Made by a program: the position numbers and the translations under genes
Shown: positions 1 through 8,045 of the stretch, one piece after another
Layout: every line of letters begins with the position of its first letter
Position numbering within the stretch: the first letter of the stretch is position 1
DNA from: Lachnospiraceae bacterium
GTDB taxonomy: Bacteria > Bacillota > Clostridia > Lachnospirales > Lachnospiraceae
Assembly: GCA_009774145.1 (NCBI GenBank)
Contig: VSND01000028.1
Location: forward strand, 1-49,277
DNA: 49,277 bases
Direction of reading: 5' to 3'
The notes under the pieces: generated by a model
Database searches by the model: none
What the model was told of the DNA's origin: nothing
Seen by the model: the letters and a program-made list of their open reading frames with translations, nothing else

Positions 1-1447
1 GAGTATGATAATCTTTTTTATAAATTCTTGCACTTTTAAAATCGTAGTTCACTGTTTTTAAAATGATATCATCTTTATTCTCCTTCGTATCTTTACTAAT
101 TATCTCACATTTTTCTTTGAATTTTAACAATGTCGTGAGACTACATGCCTTAAGAACATTTACCTGCTGACGCAGCCATGAATCTTCTGTTAATGATGAG
201 ACAAATTTTTCTGCGGTTTGAAAATATTGGAGCTTAATATGAAACACATCTATTTCATCCAGTTTTTTTACATATCCTAACATTTTTTCTTTTCTTGATT
301 TTGATAACGCTTTTCCTCCTGACACCCACACCAAACGATCTGCAACGCAACGTATGTATATCCAGTTATCAACAATTTCATTGCTGGCCGCCACATCTTT
401 GCCATCTATTTTTATTGGAAAATCCAAATAATCAACTATGGAATCAATCATTTTATAATCAGCTTTTTTTAATAACTTAGCTTCAATTTTAAAATAGCCG
501 GATAAAGCTAAAAGAATACGTACCTGTTCAATATATTTTTCAGTCTCATCTTCCATGCCGAATATTTCTTTAATAAATTCTTTTGCAAATATTTTTCTCT
601 TTAGTCCAAGTGGACTATTATTCAACATCTTATTATTTAACGAGGCCAAATACAATAATTTTATAACCTTTATCTTTGTATATGGAATTTGTACATACAA
701 ACTTTCTCTTCCATATTTATAAAAATTTTCAAGATATTTTTTACAGTATTTTCCAAATCTACGGTATTCATTATTGATATCAATATCACAGCTGCCAATC
801 TCTTCTGCTACGATAAACTCTTCCAAAAGTTGTGGAATACTTTTTTTATTTTGACAGTATATCTCGAAACATTTCTGCAAAGCCCACTCTGTAACAACAG
901 TACACGAGTCGCCAATTATTCTATAATCATTAAGATTCATTTCATTATAATTTATAAAATCAATACAATCCATCACCAAAAAATGATTCTTTAAAGCATA
1001 CTCTTCCTCCTTCGTTAATTCTCTAACTTCAACTATAATATCATTAAAATAATTCCACAAAATATTTAATGCTTCTTCATAAGTTCTTTTTTCCTGATCG
1101 TCTAAATATCGATTACGTCCTCTTTCATAAATCATTATAACCAGCTCTATAAAGTATTTACGTCTTGTCTCATTTTCTTTGAACCGAAAAATTTCCAGGT
1201 TTTCTCTTTTTTCCCAGACCCACCATGCCAATCTGCCTGCCACTCCATCTTGCTCTATTAACTCTCCATAACCCGGTTTTGAGAGTTCTGTCGTCATAAA
1301 CCGGCAATCCCTATCCAGTCTTTTTTGAGCTGGCTCTACTGGCTTAGTAGTAAACTCCCTATTATGTACGAATGTCTCTATCGGAATCTGAAAGGCTTTC
1401 TGCTCAAATTCATCAATAGTCTCTTCCAGAATTTTCAGACAACAATA
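1..1447 (-). CDS. Hypothetical protein, partial, probable frameshift at its 5' end
   Basis: I followed an uninterrupted reading frame on the minus strand from about 1447 to the window edge (at least 480 codons, C-terminus missing). The protein is rich in Lys, Glu, Ile, Tyr and Asn, looks largely helical, and shows no signal peptide, membrane segment or catalytic motif I recognise. The first in-frame candidate start is TTG at 1447, with GAGGAA eight bases upstream. A much better start (ATG at 1494, with GGAGGG before it) lies in another frame, encodes 18 plausible residues and stops at 1435. A 2-base insertion (TGTTGTGT instead of TGTTGT) near 1440 would explain this. The base composition is AT-rich like the adjacent integrase region, so I infer element cargo. 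Function is unknown; a defence role is possible but not shown. Confidence 0.6.
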
Positions 1448-1494
1448 TTCAAATTCCTCACGCACCAATTCGTAATCTATATTTTTTTTCATTC
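1435..1494 (-). other. Short upstream frame, probable original N-terminus of the cargo gene
   Basis: ATG at 1494 follows GGAGGG with good spacing and opens a 19-codon frame (MKKNIDYELVREEFEYCCV) that ends at TGA 1437-1435. The downstream long frame begins one base out of register. Either this is the true N-terminus cut off by a small indel, or it is a short leader peptide translated ahead of a TTG start. The first reading fits better because the residues join naturally to the downstream protein. The codon after ATG begins an A8 run, a possible slippage site, but slippage there alone does not give an open frame. Confidence 0.5.
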
Positions 1495-1568
1495 ATCATC
1501 CCTCCCTAAATTCTATAAAAACCTTGTATTTTAAATGTTTTTCCACCTTTTTGGACTCTCGTGATTCT

Positions 1569-1622
1569 TTGGTATACATCCCTTTATATGCTATAATTCG
1601 CAAAAGAACATATTGTAATATG
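1569..1622 (+). promoter_or_regulatory. Promoter and palindromic operator candidate for the DUF927-like gene
   Basis: TTGGTA (1569-1574), a 17-base spacer and TATAAT (1592-1597) form a good sigma-A type promoter. A perfect 14-base palindrome, CATATTGTAATATG, lies at 1609-1622, just past the expected start of transcription, where a repressor would block. No repressor gene is visible inside the window part of the element. The rest of 1495-1646 holds nothing else I can name. Confidence 0.55.
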
Positions 1623-1646
1623 CCCGTATAAAAAGGAGGAAATCAT

Positions 1647-3392
1647 ATGGAGAAATTACTTTCATCACTGCTGGGAAGCGACTACAGCCTTGACGACACC
1701 CATTTCTGCATTATGAACGGAGATAAACCCATAACAAATTTTATTCCGAAGCTCCGTTCTGCAATGAATTTACATTGCGGTAACGATTCAACCAAGTCTT
1801 ACACTATCGATTTCCATTTTGGACCAGAACAAACAGAGACCGTACAGGTTTCAGATAAATCTTTTGAAAAGCAAACATTTTATCCAACTTGTGCTGTTAT
1901 CAAAGGTAGGAAAAAAGTTATAACTGATTTTATCCGTCAACAGATTCTCAAGATTGAATTCCAGGATTGGTACTGCGCTTTCAATGGCTGGAATAAAATC
2001 AAAAACGAATGCTTTTATCTTCTCGGAAATACTGTTTGTGGAACATGCACAACTTCTGTATACATAACACATCGCTCTCCAATTGTCAATATTTCTTCTG
2101 ATGATGCGTATACAAATGCCATCTATCTTTGGAAATTCATCCAGTTATCCGAACATGTTCCTTCTATTTTATTATTAGGAACTGTATTTGGTCTGTTGGG
2201 TGACTTATTGAATCAGGTTGGATTTTCTCCATTAGTTATTTATCTATATGGAGAGTCCAGCACATTTAAGACTTCCCTTTCTTCATTATTAACAGCTGTA
2301 CATGGCCCTAATATAAATATGGTAACACTTGCATCTACACCAGCAGCTATACGAGATTTCGCAAGCAATCACAAAGATATTCCTGTGATTATTGATGATC
2401 TGAACAAAAGTGATCGAAAGTCAATCATGAGCCGGAATGAAGAAATAATATCCAATCACTGCCAGTCCATTGTCGATTCTGGAAAACTTATTTTACGGCA
2501 GGGAAGAAATACACACGAAATAGCCTTTCGTAATTCCACCATTATCACCGCAGAATATCGGTTGAAAAATATTTCAACCAGAAATCGCATTCTGGAACTT
2601 CCCATGGAAGAAGTATCCTCGGAAGAATTACGGGAGTGTCAGAATCAGGAAAAAAAGCAACACGTTATGGAAACCTTTGCTTACCATTTCACAAAATTCG
2701 TCTCACAACATCTGGAAAAAGTTCTTAATCGACTGAACACAGATTTTGATGATTTTCAAAATGATATCAGTATTTATTATTCCAATTCTGCCTACCGCAT
2801 CAACGCCAACTTACGGTCACTTTACGCAGTAGCTCATATTCTGGAATGGTATCTCAAAGAGGAAGCGATGCTCCCAGAAAAATATTTAAGGCAATGGTCA
2901 GATACTCTTCATCAAAGTATACACACCGTTTGTTCCGACCAAATTCACGAGATCATGAATACAGAAAACAACTTTGACAGCACAAAATATATCATCGCAC
3001 TCTATCGCGCATTGTTCTTCGAAGATATGAGCGATCTTCCCGAAAGCGAAGACGATTTTTTCAAACTCGAAAAACGTCTGAACAGTGGTCAAGCCGAGGA
3101 GTATGAAGAATATCCTATTGGTTTCTTTTATGATAATGAGCACCACATTCTCTGTATGCGCGGAGAGCAGATGCTCAAATTTGTTCAGGATGAATATCCC
3201 AATGCAACAAAGCATTCCATCAGCAAACAATTGGCAGAATATTCTTTGATTCAAAAAGACAGAGAAGGAAAATATGCCATCAAAATCGGATGCCATGAGA
3301 AACGCTATTACCATATTCACCTGGATGATCTAATGCGAATCGGTGAAGAATTATACAACAAAAATAAGACAGGAGGTGAGATTAATGTTTGA
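1647..3392 (+). CDS. DUF927-like P-loop ATPase of an integrative element
   Basis: A 581-residue protein with a Walker A motif GESSTFKTS (residues 202-210) and a Walker B-like IPVIIDDL (247-252), preceded by a hydrophobic strand. This arrangement is typical of DUF927/helicase-like ATPases found in mobile elements, where they are thought to act in element replication or DNA handling. The N-terminal 150 residues are mixed and unassigned. The C-terminal 120 residues resemble a small winged-helix-like region. AAGGAGG precedes the ATG by 7 bases. The gene overlaps the next gene by 8 bases, so the two are translationally coupled. Family assignment rests on the motifs and the neighbourhood, not on a search. 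Confidence 0.7.
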   Translation: MEKLLSSLLGSDYSLDDTHFCIMNGDKPITNFIPKLRSAMNLHCGNDSTKSYTIDFHFGPEQTETVQVSDKSFEKQTFYPTCAVIKGRKKVITDFIRQQILKIEFQDWYCAFNGWNKIKNECFYLLGNTVCGTCTTSVYITHRSPIVNISSDDAYTNAIYLWKFIQLSEHVPSILLLGTVFGLLGDLLNQVGFSPLVIYLYGESSTFKTSLSSLLTAVHGPNINMVTLASTPAAIRDFASNHKDIPVIIDDLNKSDRKSIMSRNEEIISNHCQSIVDSGKLILRQGRNTHEIAFRNSTIITAEYRLKNISTRNRILELPMEEVSSEELRECQNQEKKQHVMETFAYHFTKFVSQHLEKVLNRLNTDFDDFQNDISIYYSNSAYRINANLRSLYAVAHILEWYLKEEAMLPEKYLRQWSDTLHQSIHTVCSDQIHEIMNTENNFDSTKYIIALYRALFFEDMSDLPESEDDFFKLEKRLNSGQAEEYEEYPIGFFYDNEHHILCMRGEQMLKFVQDEYPNATKHSISKQLAEYSLIQKDREGKYAIKIGCHEKRYYHIHLDDLMRIGEELYNKNKTGGEINV

Positions 3393-3561
3393 CAACTATC
3401 CAGATGTTGTCCGTCCAAGACAGTTGCAGGAAATGCTGCAAATTGGACGGACCAAGAGCTATCAGCTCATCAAGAACGGTACACTGCCCTGCAGGAAAAT
3501 CGGAGGAAACTACTTTATCCGCAAAGCTGACATCATCCAGTTCCTGCTGGAACACAGGTAG
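3385..3561 (+). CDS. Excisionase-like helix-turn-helix DNA-binding protein
   Basis: A 58-residue protein with the pattern of an excisionase/MerR-type winged helix: a RPRQLQEML start, IGRTKSYQLIKNG as the recognition part, and KIGGNYFIRKADIIQFL as the wing and last helix. Such proteins direct the integrase toward excision or control element genes. ATG 3385 is chosen over earlier in-frame starts because AGGAGGTGAG lies just upstream. The gene overlaps the ATPase stop by 8 bases and sits 84 bases before the integrase, the usual xis-int order. Confidence 0.75.
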   Translation: MFDNYPDVVRPRQLQEMLQIGRTKSYQLIKNGTLPCRKIGGNYFIRKADIIQFLLEHR

Positions 3562-3611
3562 TCACCAGACTTCAGATGTGGTATAATGTATCTATGACTT
3601 CATTATACCAC
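3559..3611 (+). promoter_or_regulatory. Integrase promoter overlapped by an 11-base inverted repeat
   Basis: TATAAT at 3582-3587 with TAGTCA (3559-3564) 17 bases upstream is a plausible promoter for the integrase; its -35 is weak. GTGGTATAATG (3578-3588) is repeated as its exact reverse complement CATTATACCAC at 3601-3611, around a 12-base loop. The repeat covers the -10 box, so a bound protein would shut the promoter. Because of the symmetry a TATAAT also exists on the minus strand. Confidence 0.55.
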
Positions 3612-3645
3612 GCCTGTCGTCTTTAAACAGGAAAGGAGAAATATT

Positions 3646-4893
3646 ATGACAGGCACTATAGTAGAAAAGAAAATGAAATCCGGAATCCCCTATCTGTACA
3701 TTCGTCTCAGTTACAAGGATGTACGTTCGCAGAAATGGAAGCAAAAATGGCTTCCAACCGGACTTCCAGTCAAAGGGAACAAAAAACAGGCAAAAGCAAT
3801 GCTCCCTGAAGTTCTTCAGCAGTATTCTCATCTGGAATACAAGGCAGAAGACATTAATTTTGCTATTGATCGAGATATTCTGTTCACTGATTATATGGAC
3901 CTGTGGTTGTCCGGCAAAAAGAAGGAACTGGAAGCAAGTACCTATGAAGGTTACACCTACCGGGTCCTTCACATTAAAGAATACTTCGAGTCAAAAAAAC
4001 TAAAAGTCAACGAAGTATCTCCCCGGATAATCAGCCAATATTTTCAATATGAACTGGAATTCGGAAAGACCAGCCAGAAAACCGGGGAAAAAGGTCCTCT
4101 CTCCATACGGACAGTACGCAGCAGACGCAGTATTTTGGTCGCTGTTTTTAATCAGGCTATGATAGATGGTCTGATAAGTCAAAATCCCGTAACTCCAGTA
4201 GCAGTAAAAGGAAAGAAAAACTGTGACTTTGCCGAAGAAGAACTGTTCCTTACAGAGACCGAGGTTACTTCATTACTGAAATTCCTCTCGAAGGAGTATC
4301 CCCGGCTGCTCCCAATCGCATTCTTTGGCGCATATCTTGGAATCCGGCGTTCTGAACTTCTGGGATTAAAATGGTCAGCCGTAGATTTCCAGAAGAAAAC
4401 CATATCCATCGAAAACACGGTGGTCAAAGTAAAATCTGTCATCGAAAAGCTGTCAACAAAAACCCGAAGCAGCCGTAGATGTCTTCCACTCTTTGACAAT
4501 GCCTGTAAATGCCTGTTACAGGTAAAGAATGAACAGGAGAAATACCGGGCTTTTTTTGGAAACACTTACAAAAATTTCGGAGATTACATCTTTACCAGAG
4601 AAGATGGAAGCTGTTATGATCCCGATCTGCTGTCCAAGCAGTTTACAAAAGCCATGGGAAAATATGGGCGCCCGGAAATCTCTTTACATAAACTCCGCCA
4701 TTCCTGTGCATCTATGGCAATCAATCGCGGGTGGAGTGTTAAACAGCTTCAGTATTGGCTTGGACATTCGGATGTTCAAACTACCATGAACATCTATGCT
4801 CACTATGACAGACAGAACCTGAATGTTGTAGCGGAAGACATGAATTTGATGTCCTCCAAAGCAGCGGAACTCTTCCATACCGAAATTTTGTAG
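3646..4893 (+). CDS. int: Tyrosine recombinase (phage/ICE-type integrase)
   Basis: A 415-residue site-specific recombinase. The N-terminal 60 residues form an arm-binding-like domain, residues 75-175 a SAM-like core-binding domain, and residues 200-390 the catalytic domain. Catalytic residues visible are Arg234 (GIRRSELLGL), the HKLRH box (His348, Arg351), His374 in WLGHSDVQ and nucleophile Tyr384 in NIYAHYD. AAAGGAG precedes the start. The length fits integrases of Tn916-like and genomic-island elements. The gene ends about 110 bases from the 3' end of tRNA-Pro, so this tRNA is the probable attachment site and the element extends left out of the window. Confidence 0.93.
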   Translation: MTGTIVEKKMKSGIPYLYIRLSYKDVRSQKWKQKWLPTGLPVKGNKKQAKAMLPEVLQQYSHLEYKAEDINFAIDRDILFTDYMDLWLSGKKKELEASTYEGYTYRVLHIKEYFESKKLKVNEVSPRIISQYFQYELEFGKTSQKTGEKGPLSIRTVRSRRSILVAVFNQAMIDGLISQNPVTPVAVKGKKNCDFAEEELFLTETEVTSLLKFLSKEYPRLLPIAFFGAYLGIRRSELLGLKWSAVDFQKKTISIENTVVKVKSVIEKLSTKTRSSRRCLPLFDNACKCLLQVKNEQEKYRAFFGNTYKNFGDYIFTREDGSCYDPDLLSKQFTKAMGKYGRPEISLHKLRHSCASMAINRGWSVKQLQYWLGHSDVQTTMNIYAHYDRQNLNVVAEDMNLMSSKAAELFHTEIL

Positions 4894-4948
4894 AGCATTT
4901 TGTAGAGCGGATAATTTTCAGGTCATTTTTATCCATATGGATTTTGGC

Positions 4949-4988
4949 AAAAAAGAACCGGAAAGCCTTTAAAATCAAGCTTTCCGGC
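4949..4988 (-). terminator. Rho-independent terminator downstream of tRNA-Pro
   Basis: Read on the minus strand, CCGGAAAGC and GCTTTCCGG pair around a loop of about 12 bases and are followed by TTCTTTTTT. It lies just past the 3' end of tRNA-Pro and also faces the end of the integrase gene. Confidence 0.8.
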
Positions 4989-5003
4989 GCCCCTGCCAAG
5001 GAA

Positions 5004-5077
5004 TCGATGCGACAGGATTTGAACCTGCGACCTCTGCGTCCCGAACGCAGCGCTCTACCAAGCTGAGCCACGCATCG
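5004..5077 (-). tRNA. tRNA-Pro (anticodon CGG)
   Basis: The minus strand gives a full cloverleaf of 74 bases. The acceptor CGATGCG/CGCATCG pairs perfectly, the D arm contains GGCTCAGCTTGGTAGAGC, the anticodon stem-loop is CTGCG-TTCGGGA-CGCAG, and the T loop is GGTTCGAATCC. The anticodon CGG reads proline CCG codons. The discriminator base is A and CCA is not encoded. Its 3' half is a plausible attB/attL core for the neighbouring integrase. Confidence 0.95.
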
Positions 5078-5116
5078 ATATGTCTTTTTATCTCATTCAC
5101 AACTGCGAACTTAGAC

Positions 5117-5145
5117 ATTATACGATATTTTTTTCTATTTGTAAA
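5117..5145 (-). promoter_or_regulatory. Promoter of tRNA-Pro
   Basis: On the minus strand TTTACA, a 17-base spacer and TATAAT lie about 40 bases upstream of the tRNA 5' end. The rest of 5146-5228 is AT-rich with no gene. Confidence 0.8.
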
Positions 5146-5228
5146 TAGTTTTTCAGATTTTTTTATTTTTTATAATTTTCGTCTATTTTTTTCTTATTTT
5201 CCAATCTTTTTTATTGCACTATGCACAG

Positions 5229-6050
5229 TTACAGGACCACTGACAGAATGCTTGCTCCTGAGAGCAGACCCGTCAGCACCAGAAGGAGTCCGACCGCCGC
5301 CGCTCCTGCCCTTGCATGTTTTTCCAGCACATCTCCGGATTCCGGATCGTAGTACAGAGTCAAAAACTCGCCTGGCCGAAACGTATGCTTTCCGCTGGAG
5401 TTCATATTGCACCGGCGGAAATTCTCCTGACCGTTCAGCTCATAACGTACAACCGGATAATACGTATACTTTGCCCCTTTCAGAATCTTCGTCTCCCTGG
5501 AGATCTGGCGCGTATAGAGAGCCATGATCTCAGCCTCCAGCGGCTGAAGCCTGCGTTTTTTCAGGCAGGCATAAGCAATCGTCAGATTCAGGCCTGCACC
5601 GATCAGAATGAGCGACAGACAGACCATGGCCTGCACCTCGCGTCCCCGGTTCTGCTCCAGAGCAAGAAGGATCAGAAGCGCACCGCCGATCATGGTCACC
5701 CAGGGATGAAACAGAAACTCTTCCCTGTATTCAGCCAGAACCGGTTTTCCCCCGCCTCTGTTCCAGTACATCCGGACCTGCTGCGCCGTCACATATTCCG
5801 TGGGCGATTTGACCGCCAGACGCTCCTTGTGCCCGGTCTTCGGATTCCGGTATTCTACCGTCACATCATAATAATTATAGATTTCTCTGTCTTTTTTGTC
5901 TTTTTTTACCACATGCTTGCAGCTGATCACACCGGCCGTAACACAGGCATCTGCTCTGCGGGCCAAAAACCAGTTTCTCACCTGTCCGGAGCCAACCAGA
6001 AAAATGATCATCCCCGGAAGATACAGAAAAAGCTGTGACAATTCTGTCAT
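5229..6050 (-). CDS. DUF3592-like membrane protein
   Basis: A 273-residue membrane protein with two similar halves. Each half has a hydrophobic segment or pair (near residues 8-25, 115-165 and 245-272) and a soluble beta-rich domain. The second half contains YYPVVRYELNGQE followed by RPGE and LYYDPESGD, the pattern of DUF3592 proteins. The role of that family is unknown. AGGAAAAGGA precedes the ATG. It lies 21 bases after the DeoR gene and may be the last gene of the ula transcription unit, though nothing ties it to sugar use. Confidence 0.7.
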   Translation of the reverse strand: MTELSQLFLYLPGMIIFLVGSGQVRNWFLARRADACVTAGVISCKHVVKKDKKDREIYNYYDVTVEYRNPKTGHKERLAVKSPTEYVTAQQVRMYWNRGGGKPVLAEYREEFLFHPWVTMIGGALLILLALEQNRGREVQAMVCLSLILIGAGLNLTIAYACLKKRRLQPLEAEIMALYTRQISRETKILKGAKYTYYPVVRYELNGQENFRRCNMNSSGKHTFRPGEFLTLYYDPESGDVLEKHARAGAAAVGLLLVLTGLLSGASILSVVL

Positions 6051-6071
6051 ATTCCTTTTCCTTTCAAAAAT

Positions 6072-6851
6072 CTACTTCGTCGGAACCAGGATCACGTGGA
6101 TCCCGTATCTGCGAAGCTGCTCAACAACCGCCGGACTGGCGTGGTCATCGGTAATCAAAGTGCAGGGCTGTTCATAAGCACAGCTCCCATAGATATTTCC
6201 CTGTTCTTCCCGTCTTCGGATCTTCGTATGATCCGCCAGTACATACAGCGCTTTCGTCGTCCGGGAGATCATGGCTTCATTGATCCCGATCTCTGTCGGA
6301 ATATCGTATCGAAATTCTCCGTCGTCATAGACGGCTGCACATCCCAGAAATGTCTTATCTGCAGTCATGGACAGCAGATTTCTCATCACATACTCTCCGA
6401 CCATCACGTTGCTGCGTACTTCTCCGCCGGTGAAGCGGATCGTCACCTCGTCCGGATATTTTTCCCCAATCCCCCAGCAGTTATTGGTGTATACAAGCAC
6501 CTTTTTATCTCCTGCGTATTTCAGCATATTGAGCGCCGTCCGGCTCCCGTTAATAAACAGTGTGTCGCCGTCATCAATAAAACGTGCGGCATATTCCGAT
6601 ATCCGTTCCCTGCATATGGCAATCTTCTCATCCTGCGAAAGCAGCATATTGGCTTTTTCCAGAGAGACTGCCCCTCCATGGATCCTTGAGATCAGCTTTT
6701 CTTCCTCCAGATACTGCATGTCTCTCCTGACCGTCATAGGCGAGATCTGAAAAGCCTTCGCCAGTTCCTCCACCTTTACCTCACCGCGCTCACGGATCAT
6801 ATTCAGGATCTTCAGATGGCGCTCTTCCACAGCTTTTCGGTTGTTTTTCAT
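6072..6851 (-). CDS. DeoR-family transcriptional regulator, probable ula locus repressor
   Basis: A 259-residue regulator. The N-terminal winged helix holds RHLKILNMIRERGEVKVEEL and ISPMTVRRDMQYLEEE, the DeoR signature, followed by IHGGAV. The C-terminal DeoRC sugar-phosphate sensing domain contains ADKTFLG, LYVLADHTK and LITDD. Such proteins repress sugar operons until a phosphorylated intermediate binds. ATG 6851 is preferred; a GTG at 6860 sits only 2 bases from the GGAG. The gene follows the PTS and HAD genes on the same strand. The likely targets are the repeated motifs in 11362-11713. Confidence 0.88.
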   Translation of the reverse strand: MKNNRKAVEERHLKILNMIRERGEVKVEELAKAFQISPMTVRRDMQYLEEEKLISRIHGGAVSLEKANMLLSQDEKIAICRERISEYAARFIDDGDTLFINGSRTALNMLKYAGDKKVLVYTNNCWGIGEKYPDEVTIRFTGGEVRSNVMVGEYVMRNLLSMTADKTFLGCAAVYDDGEFRYDIPTEIGINEAMISRTTKALYVLADHTKIRRREEQGNIYGSCAYEQPCTLITDDHASPAVVEQLRRYGIHVILVPTK

Positions 6852-6884
6852 ATTACACACTGCTCCTTTAACATATTCCGGCAG

Positions 6885-7571
6885 CTACAGAGCCGACAGC
6901 ACCTCCGGCAGCTGCAGCATATCCATGATCTGCAGCACATGCGTCTGATTCTCAGGCTTATCCGGCCGGTACCATGCCGCCTGTAGCCCCGCATCCATGG
7001 CTCCCTGAACATCCTTTCTCATGCTGTCGCCCACAAAAAGGCATTCCTCTGCGCGGCAGCCGGATTTCTCCACACAGCGCGCGAAGAAGGAGGCTTCCGG
7101 TTTCTCTGCCCCTGCCTCCTCACTGGATACCAGGAAATCCACATACAGAAGCAGCCCAAGCACCTCCAGCTTTTTAAACTGGATACGCGCAGTCATATCC
7201 GTCCCGATTCCGATCCGGATCCCTTTCTCCTTCAGAATCCTTATGGCATCCGTTACGCCCGCAGACGGAACCGCCGCCGCCAGCAACGCATCCCAGTAAA
7301 TGCCGTTCATATTCAACACATGCGGGTACAGAGGCAGACCCTGATTTTCCAGCATGATCTGGTAACGGATACAGCGGTTATGCAGGGCAGCCACCTCTCC
7401 CATGTATGTTCTCAGTTCATGTTCTGTCCTCTGATGCAGTTCCTCAAACAGAGGGCGGGACATACCAAGCTCCCTGTCTGCATATGCTGCCAGCGCATCA
7501 AATGCGGCTTTATGCGCTTTTGTATAACTGTACAGCGTATTGTCTACATCAAAGATCACTGCTTTTATCAT
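6885..7571 (-). CDS. HAD-superfamily hydrolase
   Basis: A 228-residue phosphatase-like protein. Motif I is FDVDNTLYSY near the N-terminus with the Asp nucleophile and the second Asp. Motif II lies near GIGTDMTAR, motif III is EKPEASFF, and motif IV is FVGDSMRKDVQGA. A helical cap lies at about residues 18-95. Substrates of such enzymes are usually small phosphorylated metabolites. Its place between the PTS IIB and the regulator suggests it dephosphorylates a sugar-acid phosphate of this pathway, but that is inference. AAAGGAG precedes the ATG. Confidence 0.85.
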   Translation of the reverse strand: MIKAVIFDVDNTLYSYTKAHKAAFDALAAYADRELGMSRPLFEELHQRTEHELRTYMGEVAALHNRCIRYQIMLENQGLPLYPHVLNMNGIYWDALLAAAVPSAGVTDAIRILKEKGIRIGIGTDMTARIQFKKLEVLGLLLYVDFLVSSEEAGAEKPEASFFARCVEKSGCRAEECLFVGDSMRKDVQGAMDAGLQAAWYRPDKPENQTHVLQIMDMLQLPEVLSAL

Positions 7572-7652
7572 ATTATCCCAAACTCCTTTTCACGTCAACC
7601 ACAACAGACCGGGCGCCGGTGATATTGTACAGGGCCGCTGCAAAACAGAATC

Positions 7653-7679
7653 CTGCCTGTGTGCCCGGCACACAGGCAG
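7653..7679 (-). terminator. Hairpin between PTS IIB and HAD genes, weak terminator or attenuator
   Basis: CTGCCTGTGTGC pairs with GCACACAGGCAG around a 3-base loop. On the minus strand only a poor T tract (GATTCTGTTTTG) follows. It may lower expression of the HAD-regulator-DUF3592 part relative to the PTS genes, or protect the PTS mRNA 3' end. Confidence 0.5.
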
Positions 7680-7707
7680 AGATCCCTTTCACAGCAGCCC
7701 TCTGTAT

Positions 7708-8016
7708 TTAGTCCAGAAGTCCTGCATCCTTCAGCGCCGCTTCAATTTCCTGCGCAGACATTACATTTTTCAGAGGAATCAGAACCGTGCCGCTCTTCTC
7801 CACTCCGTCAAAGGTCTTTACAAAAGTGCGCGCACAGAAGACCACATCATAACTGCGCGCCGCCGTCTTTCCTTCGGACACAGGACAGTGCCGCAGTTCC
7901 GCCGGTTTGATTCCGTATATTGTCATTACTTTTTTGATTGCGTTCTCCATCATCAGAGAGGAACCTGCGCCGTTTGCGCAGCATGCCAGAAGTTTCTTGC
8001 CGTCAAGTTTTGCCAT
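7708..8016 (-). CDS. ulaB: PTS ascorbate-type transporter subunit IIB
   Basis: A 102-residue cytosolic IIB protein. The phospho-acceptor loop LACCANGAGSSLMMENAI holds the Cys that takes phosphate from IIA and passes it to the incoming sugar. Length and loop fit the SgaB/UlaB (lactose/ascorbate IIB) superfamily. AAAGGAGATATCATT precedes the ATG. It lies 29 bases downstream of the IIC gene in one transcription unit. Confidence 0.85.
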   Translation of the reverse strand: MAKLDGKKLLACCANGAGSSLMMENAIKKVMTIYGIKPAELRHCPVSEGKTAARSYDVVFCARTFVKTFDGVEKSGTVLIPLKNVMSAQEIEAALKDAGLLD

Positions 8017-8045
8017 AATGATATCTCCTTTATGATAAATATATT

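Noticed and set aside
4781..5071. Open frame running through tRNA-Pro
   Set aside because: The translation follows the tRNA cloverleaf; such frames arise by chance in tRNA genes.
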